Positions 23,450 to 38,100 of a stretch of DNA of 64,000 nt are shown piece by piece. Location of the stretch: the NCBI GenBank assembly GCA_021613335.1, contig JAJTWR010000231.1, positions 2,144,501-2,208,500 on the forward strand, read 5' to 3'. The notes below the pieces were generated by a model. That model had not been told where the DNA came from and did not search any database. It was given only the letters and a program-made list of their open reading frames with translations. Both the position numbers and the translations under genes were made by a program. This DNA is from Whitmania pigra (taxonomy: Eukaryota > Annelida > Clitellata > Hirudinida > Haemopidae). Numbering within the stretch: position 1 is the stretch's first letter; each line of letters begins with the position of its first letter.

Positions 23450-23540
23450 AGGCGTCGGTGGACGCGTGATTAAGGCTTTCACTTTGGTCCGTCTGCGTTA
23501 GGAGTTCAAATTCCAGCCGCTAGCAAGAACTTTTTTAACT
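23450..23540 (+). repeat. tRNA-like SINE head (degenerate)
   Basis: GTGATTAAGGC resembles a tRNA A-box and AGTTCAAATTCC a B-box, about 45 bp apart, followed by a T6 run that could terminate Pol III. The acceptor stem does not pair cleanly. A tRNA-derived SINE or dead tRNA (Ser/Leu-like) is the best guess. Confidence 0.35.
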
Positions 23541-23879
23541 AATACTTGACGATTTTATTCCACCAAATGACAGGTTTTATGATAACGTTCGCATTTAAAA
23601 AGAAACTGTCCAAATTTCTTATGCAGGGTTTAAGACATTCCTCGGCCGGGTCTACCAAAAAAGACGCGCAGGAGACCCCCGAGCGATTGCTGATAGGCAA
23701 CCAGCGTAATTTCATCAGGGTCATATCAAACAAGCTCAGTAGGCACTTCCCACCAAAGTAGCTCAAAAAATTTTATGTTTTGCTACAACAAACAGTGGTT
23801 TATATAATGGGGAAATACTTTTTTTGAGTTCTTTGATCTGCCCATTAGGCATTCAGGGCTTTTAGGGCTGAGATAGAGA

Positions 23880-25235
23880 AGGACTAATTTTGCCGTCCTA
23901 ATCATCTAGTTATGAAATTGATGTTATTAAAATACACACAGAACGAAGTTTTTGACATCTGTTATTCATTAATGTTGTTAAGAATATTACAAATTTTCTG
24001 TCCAGTTCTTTCCAGGCACTCCTAATGTCAGATTTGGAGTAGAACTGAATGGAGTTTTCATTGTTGTAAACCAATCTTGACGACATTCCCCAGACGTTTT
24101 CTATAAGATTTAAATTCGGGGTACAGGCCAACTTATAACTTTCAAATTTCTGTTCTGGAAAAAAATCTTTGTTTTGTCCACAATACTTGGAAGTGTGGAT
24201 CGGGGCATTATCTTGCCGGAAAATTAAATTTCCTCCATAATGAACTTTCCCGAAAGGCAGGAAATGATCTTCTAAAACTATGATATAATCCACCGAAGAT
24301 TGTCTCCCATCCAGAAAGGCTAATTCAGTCAATTTCACAGTCTTTCACTAGAAATTTCTCCACAATTCATCATTGATCCTGCTCCATGATTTCGACTAAA
24401 ATATGTTTCTTTTTCTAATCTGAGGTCATGCCAGTAGAACTGATGACCATCAGGTTAAATTTCTTCTCATCTGAAAAAATAATATTGCCCCAACCATCTC
24501 TGTTCGAGAGCATGTTTTTGGCTCATTCCACTCTTGCTAACCTGTGATGGTTTTTAAGAGTTGGAATCTTTAATCTTTTTTCATGTGATAAAATACCACT
24601 AGATCTCAAATAACTTTACGCTGTACTTTTACCAATTTTTAAATCAAGTTCATTTCTAAATTGATTTGCTAAAAATTTACCTGTAGAAGTTTTCTTACCA
24701 GGAGTCTTTGCTGACGAATCGTCAGTTTCTTGGCTCTCCGTAGAATAAGTTTTTGCTCCATATTTCTCAGGAGCCTTTAAGTAGTTCCAGACGATTGTCT
24801 TGGATCGATTGAGCTCTTTGGAAATCTCTCTGATAGAATAATTTGTTTGTCTGAAGGATTCAATCAGCCTCTTCTCCTTGCCAGACAACATTTTTTCTGC
24901 AGCCATTTACAAAATAGTAATTTCATAAACTTCAAATTTTATTGTTTAACTTTTTGGGTTTATATATCAATAATATGAGCATAAAATGCATTTTGGTTGC
25001 TTAATTATTAAAAATTTCAAGTTTTATTGGATGTAAGTAAGGGTGTCCTCAATTTTTTCAAACGGTCCTAAAGCGTTATTTTGCATATTTTACAAGATCT
25101 ATTCGTTACATTTCTTTGAAATTTTGCAGTATGTTTTGTCTACAAATATATAATATGTATCAAATTGAGTAATATTGAACTTATATTTAGCGAGTTTTCA
25201 GAAAACTATGGGTGTCTTCAAGGTTTCCACATGGC
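23880..25235 (-). mobile_element. Degenerate Tc1/mariner-superfamily element
   Basis: Minus-strand transposase remnants. An N-terminal HTH (24906-24616) contains SGKEKRLIESFRQTNYSIRE and ISKELNRSKTIVWNYL. A middle part in another frame carries IIFSDEKKFNLM (first catalytic Asp, about 24470). A C-terminal part (24338-23910) carries FRQDNAPIHTSKY (second Asp) and LNLIENVWG (Glu, about 36 residues later). Frames are broken between the parts, so no active transposase is encoded. Sequence at 25015-25230, on the 5' side of the transposase, recurs as a fragment near 21400-21640. Confidence 0.8.
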
Positions 25236-26100
25236 CAGTAAACGTCCAGATTTATAAAAATTTGCTCCTGTAATGTAAACTTTATTTAAAGGTAATTTAT
25301 TAATGATCATGTGAAGTAATCAATGAATGTGGCCCAATACACCATGAAAAGCGGTATGAATTAATAAAATTAATTTACTTTACCGAATCTCGATTCCTCA
25401 ATAATTTTCTGAATTTGCAATAAACGTGATTCCGAAGTAATATATATTTAAACCTTCATCTGAAGTCTCTTTATTTCACTTTTTGCACAAATGTATTTTC
25501 TTATCATGCAAAGTAGAGGATTCGTGTTTACGAAATGAACATCTCAGCTTTTTTTTGTGAATGAGAGATGAAAATGTTTTGAAGAGATTAATTCTCTTTG
25601 TGGTGAAAAAATAAGCAGTAAAATGTGCAGGCATGCTGCGACTATCGCCCTCAGAAAAAAATAATTCGTGATTTGAAAACAACACCATCTGCCACTCAAT
25701 ATCAGATTCTTCGTATCTTCTACCTCAGGTCTGTCGAACATGAAAATATTTTTTTTCATAAACTCCACTTATTTCCCGAATAAATGTGCTATCCAATGTT
25801 GATTTACAAATCTCATCAACTTTATCTCGACATTTATTATTACAATTTAATAGTTTATATTAGGATTCATCATCTGATTGCTAATGAGATTTAAAAAAAA
25901 TTCAACATTAAGGAACCAAAATAAAAATTTTCTATATTTTAAGAAGTTTGATGCAAACTCTAAAATTATTTTGTTATAGTTAAATAACGACAAAAAAAAA
26001 CAATTCAGAAGGGAAGGGGTGGGGAAGATCGGACCAGTTGCCAGTTATCATGCAATGGATCACAGATTGCAGATAGTTTTTATGACGTCTTTCATTGATC
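25236..26100. other. Intergenic, no supported gene
   Basis: AT-rich DNA upstream of the mucin-like gene. Open frames at 25476-25768 (minus) have no domain signal. Confidence 0.45.
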
Positions 26101-26118
26101 ATTTGGGATGTCAAAAAG

Positions 26119-26130
26119 GTATTTAAGTAG
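26119..26130 (+). promoter_or_regulatory. Candidate TATA-like box of the mucin-like gene
   Basis: GTATTTAAGTAG about 140 bp upstream of the signal-peptide ATG at 26267. It is consistent with a TATA-type core promoter and a 5' UTR of roughly 110 bp. Positional inference only. Confidence 0.3.
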
Positions 26131-26266
26131 GACTCTAATGCTTGAGAAATCATTGAGTAGTCTCTACTCGGTTTCGACCGATAAAGGTTTCACACGTTAC
26201 TGAAAGAGAAGAGAAAAAAGCATCAATCCACTGGTCTTCCTTCCCACAAGGAAATTCAGAAGAAGG

Positions 26267-29160
26267 ATGGCGAAGTCACCCCTGCCGGTGTCCGCAGTCT
26301 TCATCATACTGACGCTTCTAACGGAATCCAGACAGACTTATGCTCAAGAAGCTAGCGATGTTGCAACTGCCAATCCTGATTGTTAGTAGGCCTACATATT
26401 TTATTACTTTTCGATTGATTATTACATTTTCTGAAATTGTATGACGACATAAAATGCAACTGAATATGAATTCACGGTAAGTGATGGATAGCACATTAAA
26501 TTGTTAAACGAAGCCGATTTTCATTCAAGAAAACACTATTCAAAGAATATTTTCCAGATTCCAATCCTCCAACGCGGTATTGTTATGGCTCAGGAAGAAA
26601 CTTTTGGAAATCATTTGACGGAGCCATGTACTACTTTGAGGGATGTTGTTCCTACACGTTATTGCAAGACGCCAGAAGATGGATATCTGTCAAGTTCACC
26701 AGTTGTGATCTCTTTTCCAAATCTAAAGTAACCCATCGTACTTCTGGAATGCAAAATTTACTGTAATCACCACATGCAAAATTTTAATACGCTTACATTG
26801 CATAATAGCTCAAATAAAAAGGGGCATAAGAAAGCCTTCTAGAAAACCTTTATTGAAAACAAAAAGCAAAAAGTATCATAACTTTTATTGTAGATCCTTT
26901 TCTAAGATTATAATAATAAATAATTTAACCGGAAACTAACATTTTTAATGCAAACTTTTACAAAAAATAAAATTACATTCCGAATTGATTTTGAGAAACG
27001 AAATGTGAATTACAAACAACGCGTTATTATTTCTAAACAGCTTATTCCTTTCAGGCTCAACAATGCAGTTATTGCAACATGATTGAAGGAATAAAATTAT
27101 TTTTATTTGATTTTGTCTATTCTAAAGGAGCTAACCATTCAACCTAACGGGAGGTACAAAGTTACAGCACAGTGTTCCAAAATCATCCTTAATGACAAAG
27201 AGATCTCCGTAAACAATCTCAACTTTGGTTATGCTGAAGAAGGTTGGGATCTTTTTAATTTACAATTTTTAGATTTAATACTGAATAACATTTCTATAAC
27301 TGGATAACTATAACTGATAGAACCAGTAGAGCATTGATGTTTATTATTTTGAAATAATTTTTATTTATTCCTTGTAGCAATCAGAATCAGCAAAGTGGGT
27401 GATTATTTTATCTTGAACTACGGAACACTTATGGTTGGCTGGGATTGCGAGGGATCGTGGTTTATCGACCTTTCTGATCCTCTCAATTCTTACGAATCCA
27501 CAGACAGTTTCAAGGGACTTTGCGGAAATTACGATGGGGACCCTTCAAGTAAAATTTGTTTTTTTTTAGAAAATCAATTAATAAATAGCAATAGAAATAA
27601 AATTAAACATTTGTTTTGTAACTTATTGTTCTTTAGTCATTAAAAGAAATAGCATTATCCAAGTACAAATAGAAGAGTTTATGAATTTTATGAATGAATG
27701 CTTCATGTTTCTTCTATGGAATCAAACCAATGATGTATATTTTAAAGTATATTTATGAGATGTTCTAAGTATTTTTATTTCCTTGAAACTTTCTTTTTTT
27801 GCTCTTGGAAGACATTTTTTAATGGTTCGTTAAATACATCTAATCTTTCGAATTATTTCTTACAGACGATTTAAATGTCAATGGAAAGTTCGTCGGAGTT
27901 ATTCCATTCGGAGAATCAAAGAGCTTTGACTACGAAGCTGTGCGTTTTGAACTTAAAAATATAGCTAGATGTTATTTTATAGAATGTAGATTGTGACTCT
28001 CCCACTTATCCACTTACGTAGATCTTAAATAGATCAAAAACAAGTGCTTGTTGAAAGGATAACGCACTGGGGATCAGCACAAACCGCAAATTACTCTTCA
28101 AGTTAAAGTTAAAGTTTCATTAGAAATCATCATTACTAAGTTTAAAATATCGGATATTATATTTAAGGACATTTTAATAGTCACCTATGCGGCAGAAGCT
28201 AAGATATGTTAAGTCATTTAACTATTTTTGAATAGCATCGTGATCTAGACGGTAAAGATTCGTAAAAAGACGCGAGCCTTCGCAATTTAAAATGGCGTCG
28301 GCCAGTTATTGACAAATTTTTATTAAAAAATATATTTATCTTGGTTTGATTACTCAATAAATTTAATAATGGTGCTATGGTACTTATAGATCGTAAAATC
28401 AATAAATTTGTGTCTGTTCACATTTAGTGCCCCACTGTACAACAATACATTCCCGAATGCAAAGATAATGAAATGATGGATATGTCCCATAAAAGATGTT
28501 CACTCCTCAGTCAAGATCCTTTCAAAGCATGTCATGGAAAGGTGAACAACTTGTGAACTAATTTAATTTTGAACACAGTCGTAAATCTGTAATTGGTTAC
28601 TTTAAATGTCACATTATGACATTAGCATGGTACACTTTACGTTACACTCGACATTGCAGTATAAACCAGATAGCTTTGTGTCCCGGTGCATGGCCGATTA
28701 TTGTTTGGCTCTTGAAAAGAACCCTGGAGACATCGACCTGCTAAGCGAATTGGTTTGCGAAGTGTTTGACCAATATAGCTTCCTTTGCGGTAGGGAAGGC
28801 ATCTTCTTTGACTGGAGAAAAGATGAATTATGTCGTAAGTCATTAAATCATTTGAAGTTTTGTCGCCTATTTTTTTCATTTATGGGGTTAAAAATATAAT
28901 TACGGAAAAACCGTTTCAGCCAAAAATTGTGCAAATCCTGCCATGAAGTACATCGAAAACGTATCTGGTTGTGCCCCAACCTGCATCAATATGGAAACGA
29001 CGGAAACTTGTTCTACTCAAAAAAAATATCCTGGATGTGTCTGCTCTAATGGAACGCTTTCAGATGGAGTTAGCTGTTATTTCCCAAAAGATTGTCCTTG
29101 CGAGTTCCGGGGACAGACATATGCTTCCGGAGAAACCGTACCCAGTGATTGCAATACCTG
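26267..29160 (+). other. Mucin module: signal peptide, VWD1-C8-TIL1
   Basis: Exons 26267-26381, 26558-26727, 27128-27242, 27378-27548, 27866-27939, 28428-28541, 28660-28834, 28920-29160. VWD1 shows [17 protein letters not shown] and the calcium/core motif GLCGNYDGD. The C8 part has paired Cys (HKRCSLL, ACHGK, CMADYC, LCG). TIL1 runs CPKNC-like to [16 protein letters not shown] and CNTC. Confidence 0.88.
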
Positions 29161-32100
29161 GTAAAAATGTTGAGCGTTTGCTGATGTTAAAAAAATTTGT
29201 AATTTGTAGCTTTTGACCACAGATATCTAATATTTTAGTTGATTGCTCGATGAAGTTGATGTGATGCAGCTTCAAAAACGTGTTCAATTTAATTTTTGAA
29301 AGATAATTTGTGTTTTAACAGCACTTGTGCCTTTGGGAGATGGGAGTGCACTAAACACCTCTGTCCAGCAACTTGCTCGGTCATTGGTTTAGAACACGTG
29401 ACGACTTTCGACGGACTTTATTACACTTTCCAAACTCCTGAGTGCGAATATGTTTTGGCCGAGGTTTGTTGACGTTTTGTAATTTATAATGTATTTTATA
29501 ATTAAATATTATTATTTATAATTCATAATTTAACTAATTATTAAAAGTTAATATTAATGTTTAAGCAGTAATTTTTATTTTTTCGTTATTGTTGCGCATT
29601 TGCAAAGTTTTTACCTATCTGTCATAAGCTTTAAATATAACGAACTTTTATCAACTTTACTCTTGTTTATTGTATGGCTTTACTCATTCTGTTGATTTTG
29701 TTCGAGAATCCGAAATTATTCCTTTGATCATACAAAACTTCATCCAGGGCATCCAATTGTTTTCAAAAGCACCAATATCTCGTCTTCTTAAAAATGATGA
29801 GGATAACAAATAAAATGACTATTTTTGTAAAATAAATATATCAAACAAATTCTTACAAAAATGATTCGGAAATGCAATTCACAATGAATGAATATCTAAG
29901 ACACAATTTTAGGCTCGCTCAAAGGATGAAAATCATGGAGTCCTGAAAGTGTCCATCGCTACAAAGAACGTGGGAACCGAAAATCAAACAAGACCCGTGG
30001 CTCTAAGACTCGAAAACAGGACGGGCACAGCAAACAATGTAACTGTGTTGGTGAAGATAGAGCTGAGGCAGTTCGAGATTCTTATCAATGACGTTCCTCA
30101 AGACTCATCTGGTACAGTGATATCACAAAACGGCATCACGCTGATGTTCGTTAAGAATAGTCTCATCATCATGGGAGATAGCTTCGACATTAGAGTTGGA
30201 AACACTGGAAATATTCGAGTCAAACTAGGAACCAGTTACTCTGGCCAGGTTCAGTTATCTTTGATCATCTTAGACCCTATACAATTATGTGATACCCTGA
30301 GAAAAAATATTACGAATTATCCCAATCACCCAATATAAATAGAAAGATATTACAAGCTCGTTTAAAATTGTTTCCCAACACTTATTAGATGTAATCACCA
30401 GATCTTTTCTGAATTCAAATATTTTATCCTAATGTACGATTATTTTTTTTTAGACAAATGGATTGTGTGGCAACTTCAACCAAAAAATTGATGATGAGTT
30501 TACATCGAGAAGTGGTATGAGCGAAACCAAACGCAGCTTCGTCATGTCGTTCAGCGATTGTCCAGATAAGTCAGATCAGCCAGAAGTCGGCAGTCCATGC
30601 ACTTCTAATGCCGCCGTAAGTAACATCGTTTAACTGCAAACCTACATCATGCTCTTTATTTGAGAATGAAGAAAAAATCTCTCAAAATATTTCTTACAGA
30701 ATATTTTGAATTTTCAGGTCATGGCTAATCAAAAAATTCAGGAAGGATGTGGTCTTTTGAAGGATTCCAGCACACTGGGCCCTGTTAGTTACAAACCGCT
30801 AAGTTCAAAATAATCAGAAAAAATAAATTAATTGATGTCGTAATGGAACTATTGCGAAGGATTTATAATTAATTAATTTATAGTTAATTTGTGACTCAAT
30901 AATGATGTTTAATTTTTTAAGATCTGCTTGGCTGCACCGTCAAAGACGAACTTCCACGAGGCTTGTCTGAACGACCTTTGTGTCAGTATCAACGCCGCTG
31001 GATTGGTTACTGATGCTCCATTGCCAACAGTCTGTGATTTTATTGAGGGAAAGGCTACGGAATGTTTGGAAAACAGCTATAATGTTTATGGATGGCCAAA
31101 CGGCGATATAATTCACAAGTTTTGTCGTAAGAATCGAAGATATAATTTTGAAAGCATGAACAAAAAATGCTCATGATTTTAAAAATGTTTTAGCTGAAAT
31201 GGAAACGCAATGTCCTCCCAACTTAATATACGATCTCTGCCCTCCTGCTTTGGAGAAGTGCAGGGACTTCTCAGAAGCTAGTAAGTTGGTCGATATGAAA
31301 AAAGTATGCATTCCCGGATGTACTTGCCCAAAAGGACAGGTGAAGTGATGATTTTATTGGTTACATTTTTTTCATTAAAATAAAAGAAATATATTTAAAA
31401 TATATTAAAATTTTCATATTCATTCCTCAGGTTCTCGATGACTATGGCATGTGCATCGACCAGAGTCAATGCACCTGCTTTGATGACGCAACAAAATCAG
31501 TCCTTAAAAGTGGTGAAAGTATCAACAGGCAATGTGAAAATTGGTTAGTGAACTTTGTCTTTAAAAGTTTGTTTAAATATTTATGATAAGTCACTAAATG
31601 CTAACAGGAGCAGGTAAAAATTCTTGCGCCATATTTTCAAAACTTCAACTGCCTTTTCTTTGTGCATGTTTCAGTACCTGCAACAGTGGCATGTGGGACT
31701 GCAAGGGAATCGAGCAGTCAACATCATGTGCTGCTGGTCTTGTTTATCAGAAACATTTCAATGAATGCGGATCAACTTGTGATAGTTACGGCCTTTGCTA
31801 CAGCAATAAGCCAAATTGTGGGGGCTGTGCTTGTCCAGATGGTAAAGTTTTCAACAAAGAAGTAAGTGCAAGTTTCATTTGTGAAAACTGAAAAATATTG
31901 AGGTGCGGTTTAGAATTTAATGGATTTATTTCACATTTAGGGTAAATGCGTTGTTCCCAGTGAGTGCCCTTGCGAACACAAAGGCAGCTTCTACAAACCA
32001 GGAGAAGTGGTACAGAGCAACGGCAAAGTTTGGTAGGAAACAGTATTTGCTAATGGAATGAAAGCAATGCTATAAACCTGCATATAACGACAAATTGGGA

Positions 32101-35100
32101 TTTTTCGTCTTTGACAATCCATATAGAAAAATACTACATTTTGAAAACTGTTGCATAAATCTAAATAATTTTTCCATTGCGAATCAGCGTCTGCAAAAAG
32201 CGTGTGTGGCAATGTAAAGAAGATGACAGCTACAGAGCTCAATGCAAGCTCTTCGGAGATGTTTATTACATTGGATTTGACAACATCCATAGAGTTCATC
32301 TCGGCCAAGCCAGCTGTGCCTACGTTCTTGCAACAACAACAACAAATACTGTTGAGGGATCGTGCGAAAAACTTTACATTTCAGCTTCCAACCTGCCTTG
32401 TGGTCAATCTGGAGTCATTTGCTCAAAAGTATGTAAACGAGAGCTCGTTTCACACCATTGAACAATTTTTTAAAAATGAATTTTTGGTATTAATACATTA
32501 ATTTTAGATTTCTTAAATTCTCGATCTACTAATAATCACGTAAATAATTGATTAGGTAATAACTGTTCAAATGGGGCCAACAAAAGTTGTGTTAGCAAAA
32601 GGCACATCTCCCATCGTCAATGACATCATGACTGATTTAACATCGGGGATCTATGCGAATGATAAACTGTCCATCGTCTATACGACCGTATTGACAGTCG
32701 TCACATTTAGTAATGGACTCGTCATCATGCACGATGGAGGTAAGGCTTAACTAGATGACAAACGATAAGATTCAATCTATTGACGTAGTATTACTTTGTT
32801 CTTGATTTCATAGAAAACCTTTGTTAATTAAATGTCTTTCTAATCTTCTAGGAACTAAAGTTTCTCTGTACTTACCAATCTGTTACAAAAACAAGATAGA
32901 TGGTCTTTGTGGAGATTTGGGAGGTAACTCTGGAAGCTTAAACTCTCCTGATGCAAAGAAAGCCTCTGACTGGAAAGTTGATCCGACATGCCCAGAGCCA
33001 CCTGAAGGCACAGTTTTTGACCCTTGTAAAGTGAGTTTTAGACAACTGCGTCTACATTTTTTATTTTTTTTATGATTTCTCGTTTAAAGTGAATAAAATC
33101 AGCCAGTGCATTAACATCAAGAGAAACCTTGTGTTTCACTTCTTATAGAGCGAATTTATTTTAAGGCTCATCCCGAGAGGGTTGGGTGGGCAACATCATC
33201 TTGTACTGTCATTACAAAGGGAGAAGCTTTCAAAAACTGCAGGAAAGTCGTCAACTTTGAAACTTATTTTCAAGAATGTATGGCAGCATCTTGCAAGTAA
33301 GTACGGTAACAGAGGGACACCCAACTATGTTTAAACAGATTAATTAATACAAATGGTTGAATTAGTTTACAAAAATAACAATTTAACGACATTAAGTCGA
33401 TGTTGTACAAATGCGCTACGAATATAACCCAATCGAATATAAGCAATATGGAATAAACATGTATTTAACTTCAGCTGCGATGTTGGAGGCGACTGTCAGT
33501 GCATGTGCACTGCCATTGAGAACTTTGTTTCCGCGTGTAATGAACAGGGCATATGCGTCAATTGGAGATCAAATCACTTTTGTCGTTAGTTACTTTGAAA
33601 TATCTAATTGTTATTCATGTACCTCGGCATGCAAGAGCATTGGTTTAAGGCAAATATATTTTGCAGCTGTCATGTGTCCGGAAGGTCAAGTTTATAGAAG
33701 TTGCGAAGCTCCTCAGAACCATACATGTCATGTGTCTGAAATTGGTCTTCAAGAAAACCTGGTAGTTGAGGGTTGCTTCTGCCCTGAAGGAACCGTTCTT
33801 GACGGTAAGCAGTTTTTTAGTATTTGAGGTCTTAAAATAAGAAACACAAGTTGCTTTTTTTTTTATAAATTATGAGACATTTTTATTCGTAGAAAATGGC
33901 AAATGTGTGTCTCGCGAATTCTGCTCTTGCAAAGCTGGAGGGGAATATCATCCACCTGGCACTGTTTTGAAAATCAACTGTCAAACATGGTGAGAACTTA
34001 CATCATTAATAATTTTTCTAATGAAAGGGATTAATGTTAATATAATTTCTTCCTCAATATAACATAACATAACAAGCACCTTTAAGAATATTTAATCATC
34101 TTTTGTTGACACATAATTAAATATGATTGCTTAAATACGATAATGCTTGAAATACAGCACTTGTCGGGAAGGAAAATTTTGCTGTACGGGAATGAGATGC
34201 AAACCCACGTGCAATACAATCAGTCAGTTTTCTTGTCTGTCGGACGATACCTGTGTCAACATCAGCAAACAATGCGATGGAGTTGAGGATTGTAAGGATG
34301 GCTCAGATGAGGAGGGTTGCAGTAAGTAGTACTTACAATTTAATTTTTAATTATCACTACCAATTATATCGTTGAGTAATATTGAAAAGTAGGAAATTAT
34401 AGATTTCAAATGTTTATTATTTTATAATTGGCTTTTTTGACCCGTCTATGTTACAAAACGTTATCAAAATCATCTTAAACATTTTTAAATTTCCGATAAC
34501 TTAATGCTAAAATTAAAAATTAAATATTGAATATTGAGGAAATCACACCGTAAAATTAGAATTAACAAAGTTTTTCACTTTAAGATGAATGCAAAGCTGA
34601 AGAGTTCCAATGCACAACTTCAAAGGAATGCATCGGAGTGAACTTCAAATGCGATGGTCACGACGATTGTCAAGATGGAAGTGATGAAACCGATCCATCC
34701 TGCCGTGAGTGAAGTTCAACCTTATTTGCATATCATACAAATGTTCGCTATAAGCCCACTTATGTTATATTATTATATTAAATATTATGTATTAAATTAT
34801 GTTATATTTTACGAATAGAATTCCTTAATAATTTATTGCTTCATTGTTTTCCCAGTTTTCTGTGCCGATGGATTTTTCCATTGTGAAAATAAGAAGTGCG
34901 TCCCTCTGTCCTTCAGATGTGACGGAAAGTTGGATTGTGGTGCTGATGATTCTTCGGATGAACTTGGATGCACCACTCCCCAACCCACTATTCCATCAGC
35001 ATCTAGTAAGCAGTTGATAATTGTTATGCAATTTCTTCTATGTTTATCATGAAATGGCTTATTTTTTCGCCTTGCAGCTATTCTGAAGCCAAAATGCATT

Positions 35101-38100
35101 TGCGCTATTAATCTACTTAACGAAAGTGGGACTAGCGTCAAAACAACAGTGCCTAATCTTTCCAAGGATCTAAACTCATTCAAATTTCAAAGGGACGAGT
35201 CGGTATCAAGATATGCAATTACTGTTGTGCCATTTAAAACTCCGGTTGATGTGGATGAGATAATTTTACAAACCTCTGGTGTGGTTGTAGCATACGTTGT
35301 TGCTAAATTGTCATCTGGTGATACGAAAACAATTCCTGTTTCTCCTGAAGAAGGCGTAAGTTTTGTTAAGCATGTTTATATATACAAATAGAAACTTTTC
35401 AGAAGCCATTCGGTTGAAAATGTTATTAAGTTATTACAATGTAGTTCATTTATTTAGCGCCATATGCATAGTGTCAGAGATTTTTGTTAGCCCTTCATGT
35501 AGCGCTGCTAAGGGTAGCAACTATTGCGATGTCGCATGCAGGTTTTACTTCAAAGACAAATAAATCAATTATTTGCTGTAATTAAGTACCAAAATTTTTT
35601 ATAAGTACGTCAGGTTAACTTTAAAACTCTCGGTACTGAGTTTGGACATCCAACTGGAATCTGATGCCCAGTCCCTTTACGTTGAAGCAAATAATTTTGT
35701 CGCTTGGATCTGCAAAGATGGTTAGGAAATTTATAATTATTACAGCAAATTTATAATTACAGCAAATATATATTTTGTTGATTAACATCAAAAACAATTT
35801 CAGAACTACTATCCACAGTTGCTTTTACGACAGGTATATTATTAACTATAAATGAGTTTAATTAATTGGTGCAATCATAAATTGGGAAAAAGTAAAACTT
35901 GTAAATGTGGAAAAAGTTTGTAGTAAAATTATTATTTCCTCCCAGCTCCTAGCGAAAAATGCACATCTCAGAATTGGCTTTCAGAAGTGGATGTCAGCAT
36001 TAAGACTTACCCCAGTGAAGCCAACACTCTTGCTTCAGGTTTTTTTCAATTCAGCCTGAAGGATTATGCGTCAGAAAAGGCGTTCGTCAACGTATCCTCT
36101 CCCAATCGAACAACGAAACTTAGTGAAATTCACTTTAAGTCCCTCAATGTAGAATCTGTTGAGTTGGCATTTTACGATAGCGACAAAAAAGTCATTGATT
36201 CGTTAAAGCTTCCTGTAAAAGATAATGTGAGTTGATTTTTCTGCTTTTGGAAAAACAATTGCAATAATCTTATCTTCAAATAATGGTATTAATTTATTTT
36301 CAAAGTGTTTCAAAATTCATTAAAATCTGTAAATATATTTTATATATTATTATTTATTTTCTGTAAATATATTTTATATATTTGTTCAACTCCACCGCTT
36401 ATTTTATTTTATAAAACCATAAATAAATAATGCATTTATTTTGTGGCAGACATTTAGTTACCAGGGAAATCAGGAGTTGATGATGTTGAGTATAAAACCA
36501 TTGCCAAGAGAAAGCTTTCCATTCAGTATTTATGATCTCATGGTTTTTATCTGCAAACACGAAGGTTAGAGCTGATTAATCTGTGCAAATAATTTAGTGA
36601 AATCATTTTAATATTCATTTGATATTTGTTATTTATTTTTACTTAATTATCTAAATCGGAATTAAACTTATGACATTTCTGGCGATTTTCTTTTACGATT
36701 TTTAAGAATGGAACTGACATTTGTTTGCAAAAAATTAAAATTAAAATCTACAAAAGTCGCTGAATAAATTGGTTCGTCTGATTGCAGAAGTGACTCTTCT
36801 TCCGGGCCTTACAACTCCTACAATTCGAACGAGTGAGTTCTTGTAAAGTTTCTGATGAATGAATGTTAATACTTCATGTTGTTAGTTTTCCTACCTCGTT
36901 ACAATTCGCCGACATTCTCAATTTAGTGAATATACTGACCATCTATGATTCATTTAGCTCCATCCATGTAAGCATATTATTTTTTATATAACATCAGCTT
37001 ATTTTCACGCCTTAAAAAATTTGGTTCCCGTGCGATATAATTTTATATTCTTTTCAAAAGATTTAAGTTGTGTTTTGCTCCAAATTTTTTTTATACTATT
37101 TGTATTTTCTTAGTTCAAATACTTATGAAATAAAATGATTATGTTTTTTATAATGTAGCTCCTATATTTTGCGAGACCACGGAATGGCTGGAAGAAGGGG
37201 CAAAAGTTTCAAGTGAAGGAGTTGTCAGTGGAAATAAATTTAGTTTCCTTGGGTTTGAGGACAGCACTTTAACGATTAGCAAAGACGGAACCTATGCGGA
37301 AATCATTGGAATCACTTTCCTGAGCAATAACGTGAAAAAAGTTGATGTTTTCGTAGCAGATGAAACCGGCAAGATCATCCACACTTTTGGCAAATCCATA
37401 GTTGGTGATGTGAGTACACGTACTGCTAATGGTACTTTCCAATTAAGTTAAAAATGTATGTATTTATATTATATATTTAGTATGTATTTATTATATATAT
37501 TTTATATAATTGTGTATTTATTAGGCTTAAAAAAATTTAGTTTTGTTGCCTGAGGTCTCTTGATGAGACTTGCCAATTTTGCCCGACTCCTTTGAATAAA
37601 AATAAAAATAATAATAATACTAAGAAAAAGAAGAGTAAGAATAATTTAGATGTTATTATCACTAAATTGTTGAATGTGAGTTCATTTGATTACTTCAGCA
37701 AAGGGTTTCGGCTAGCATTCACTTAATTTTACATAGGTTTTCTCTCTGACTGGAAAATTCGCAGGAAGAATTCTGATAATCGTCTTACACCCAATAAATG
37801 AGTCTGAGTTTTGGATAGAGGAGCTCTCAGTTAAAGTTTGCAAAGAAACTGTGGCATGTCAGTTTGCTTTAAGCAAATTATTATCAAGTAAATCATGTTA
37901 AAATAAGCGAATTAATTTAAATATTGTTTGTTTTATTTCCGCAGCACCTCCTAGTTTAGTACCAAAAGGTTAGATATTATCTAATAAGAGAGCAAAATAG
38001 CTTACATTAATGGATACATTTGATATATTTAATTGCTTTTGTTAACTTTTAGCCTCAACAGAAGCCATTAAGTGCAAGGATGCGAGTCTAGTAAATGATC

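Noticed and set aside
27059..27127. Alternative VWD1 exon starting AQQCSYC
   Set aside because: Runs into a stop soon after and breaks the VWD frame; the acceptor at 27127/27128 keeps phase with SCDLFSKSK.
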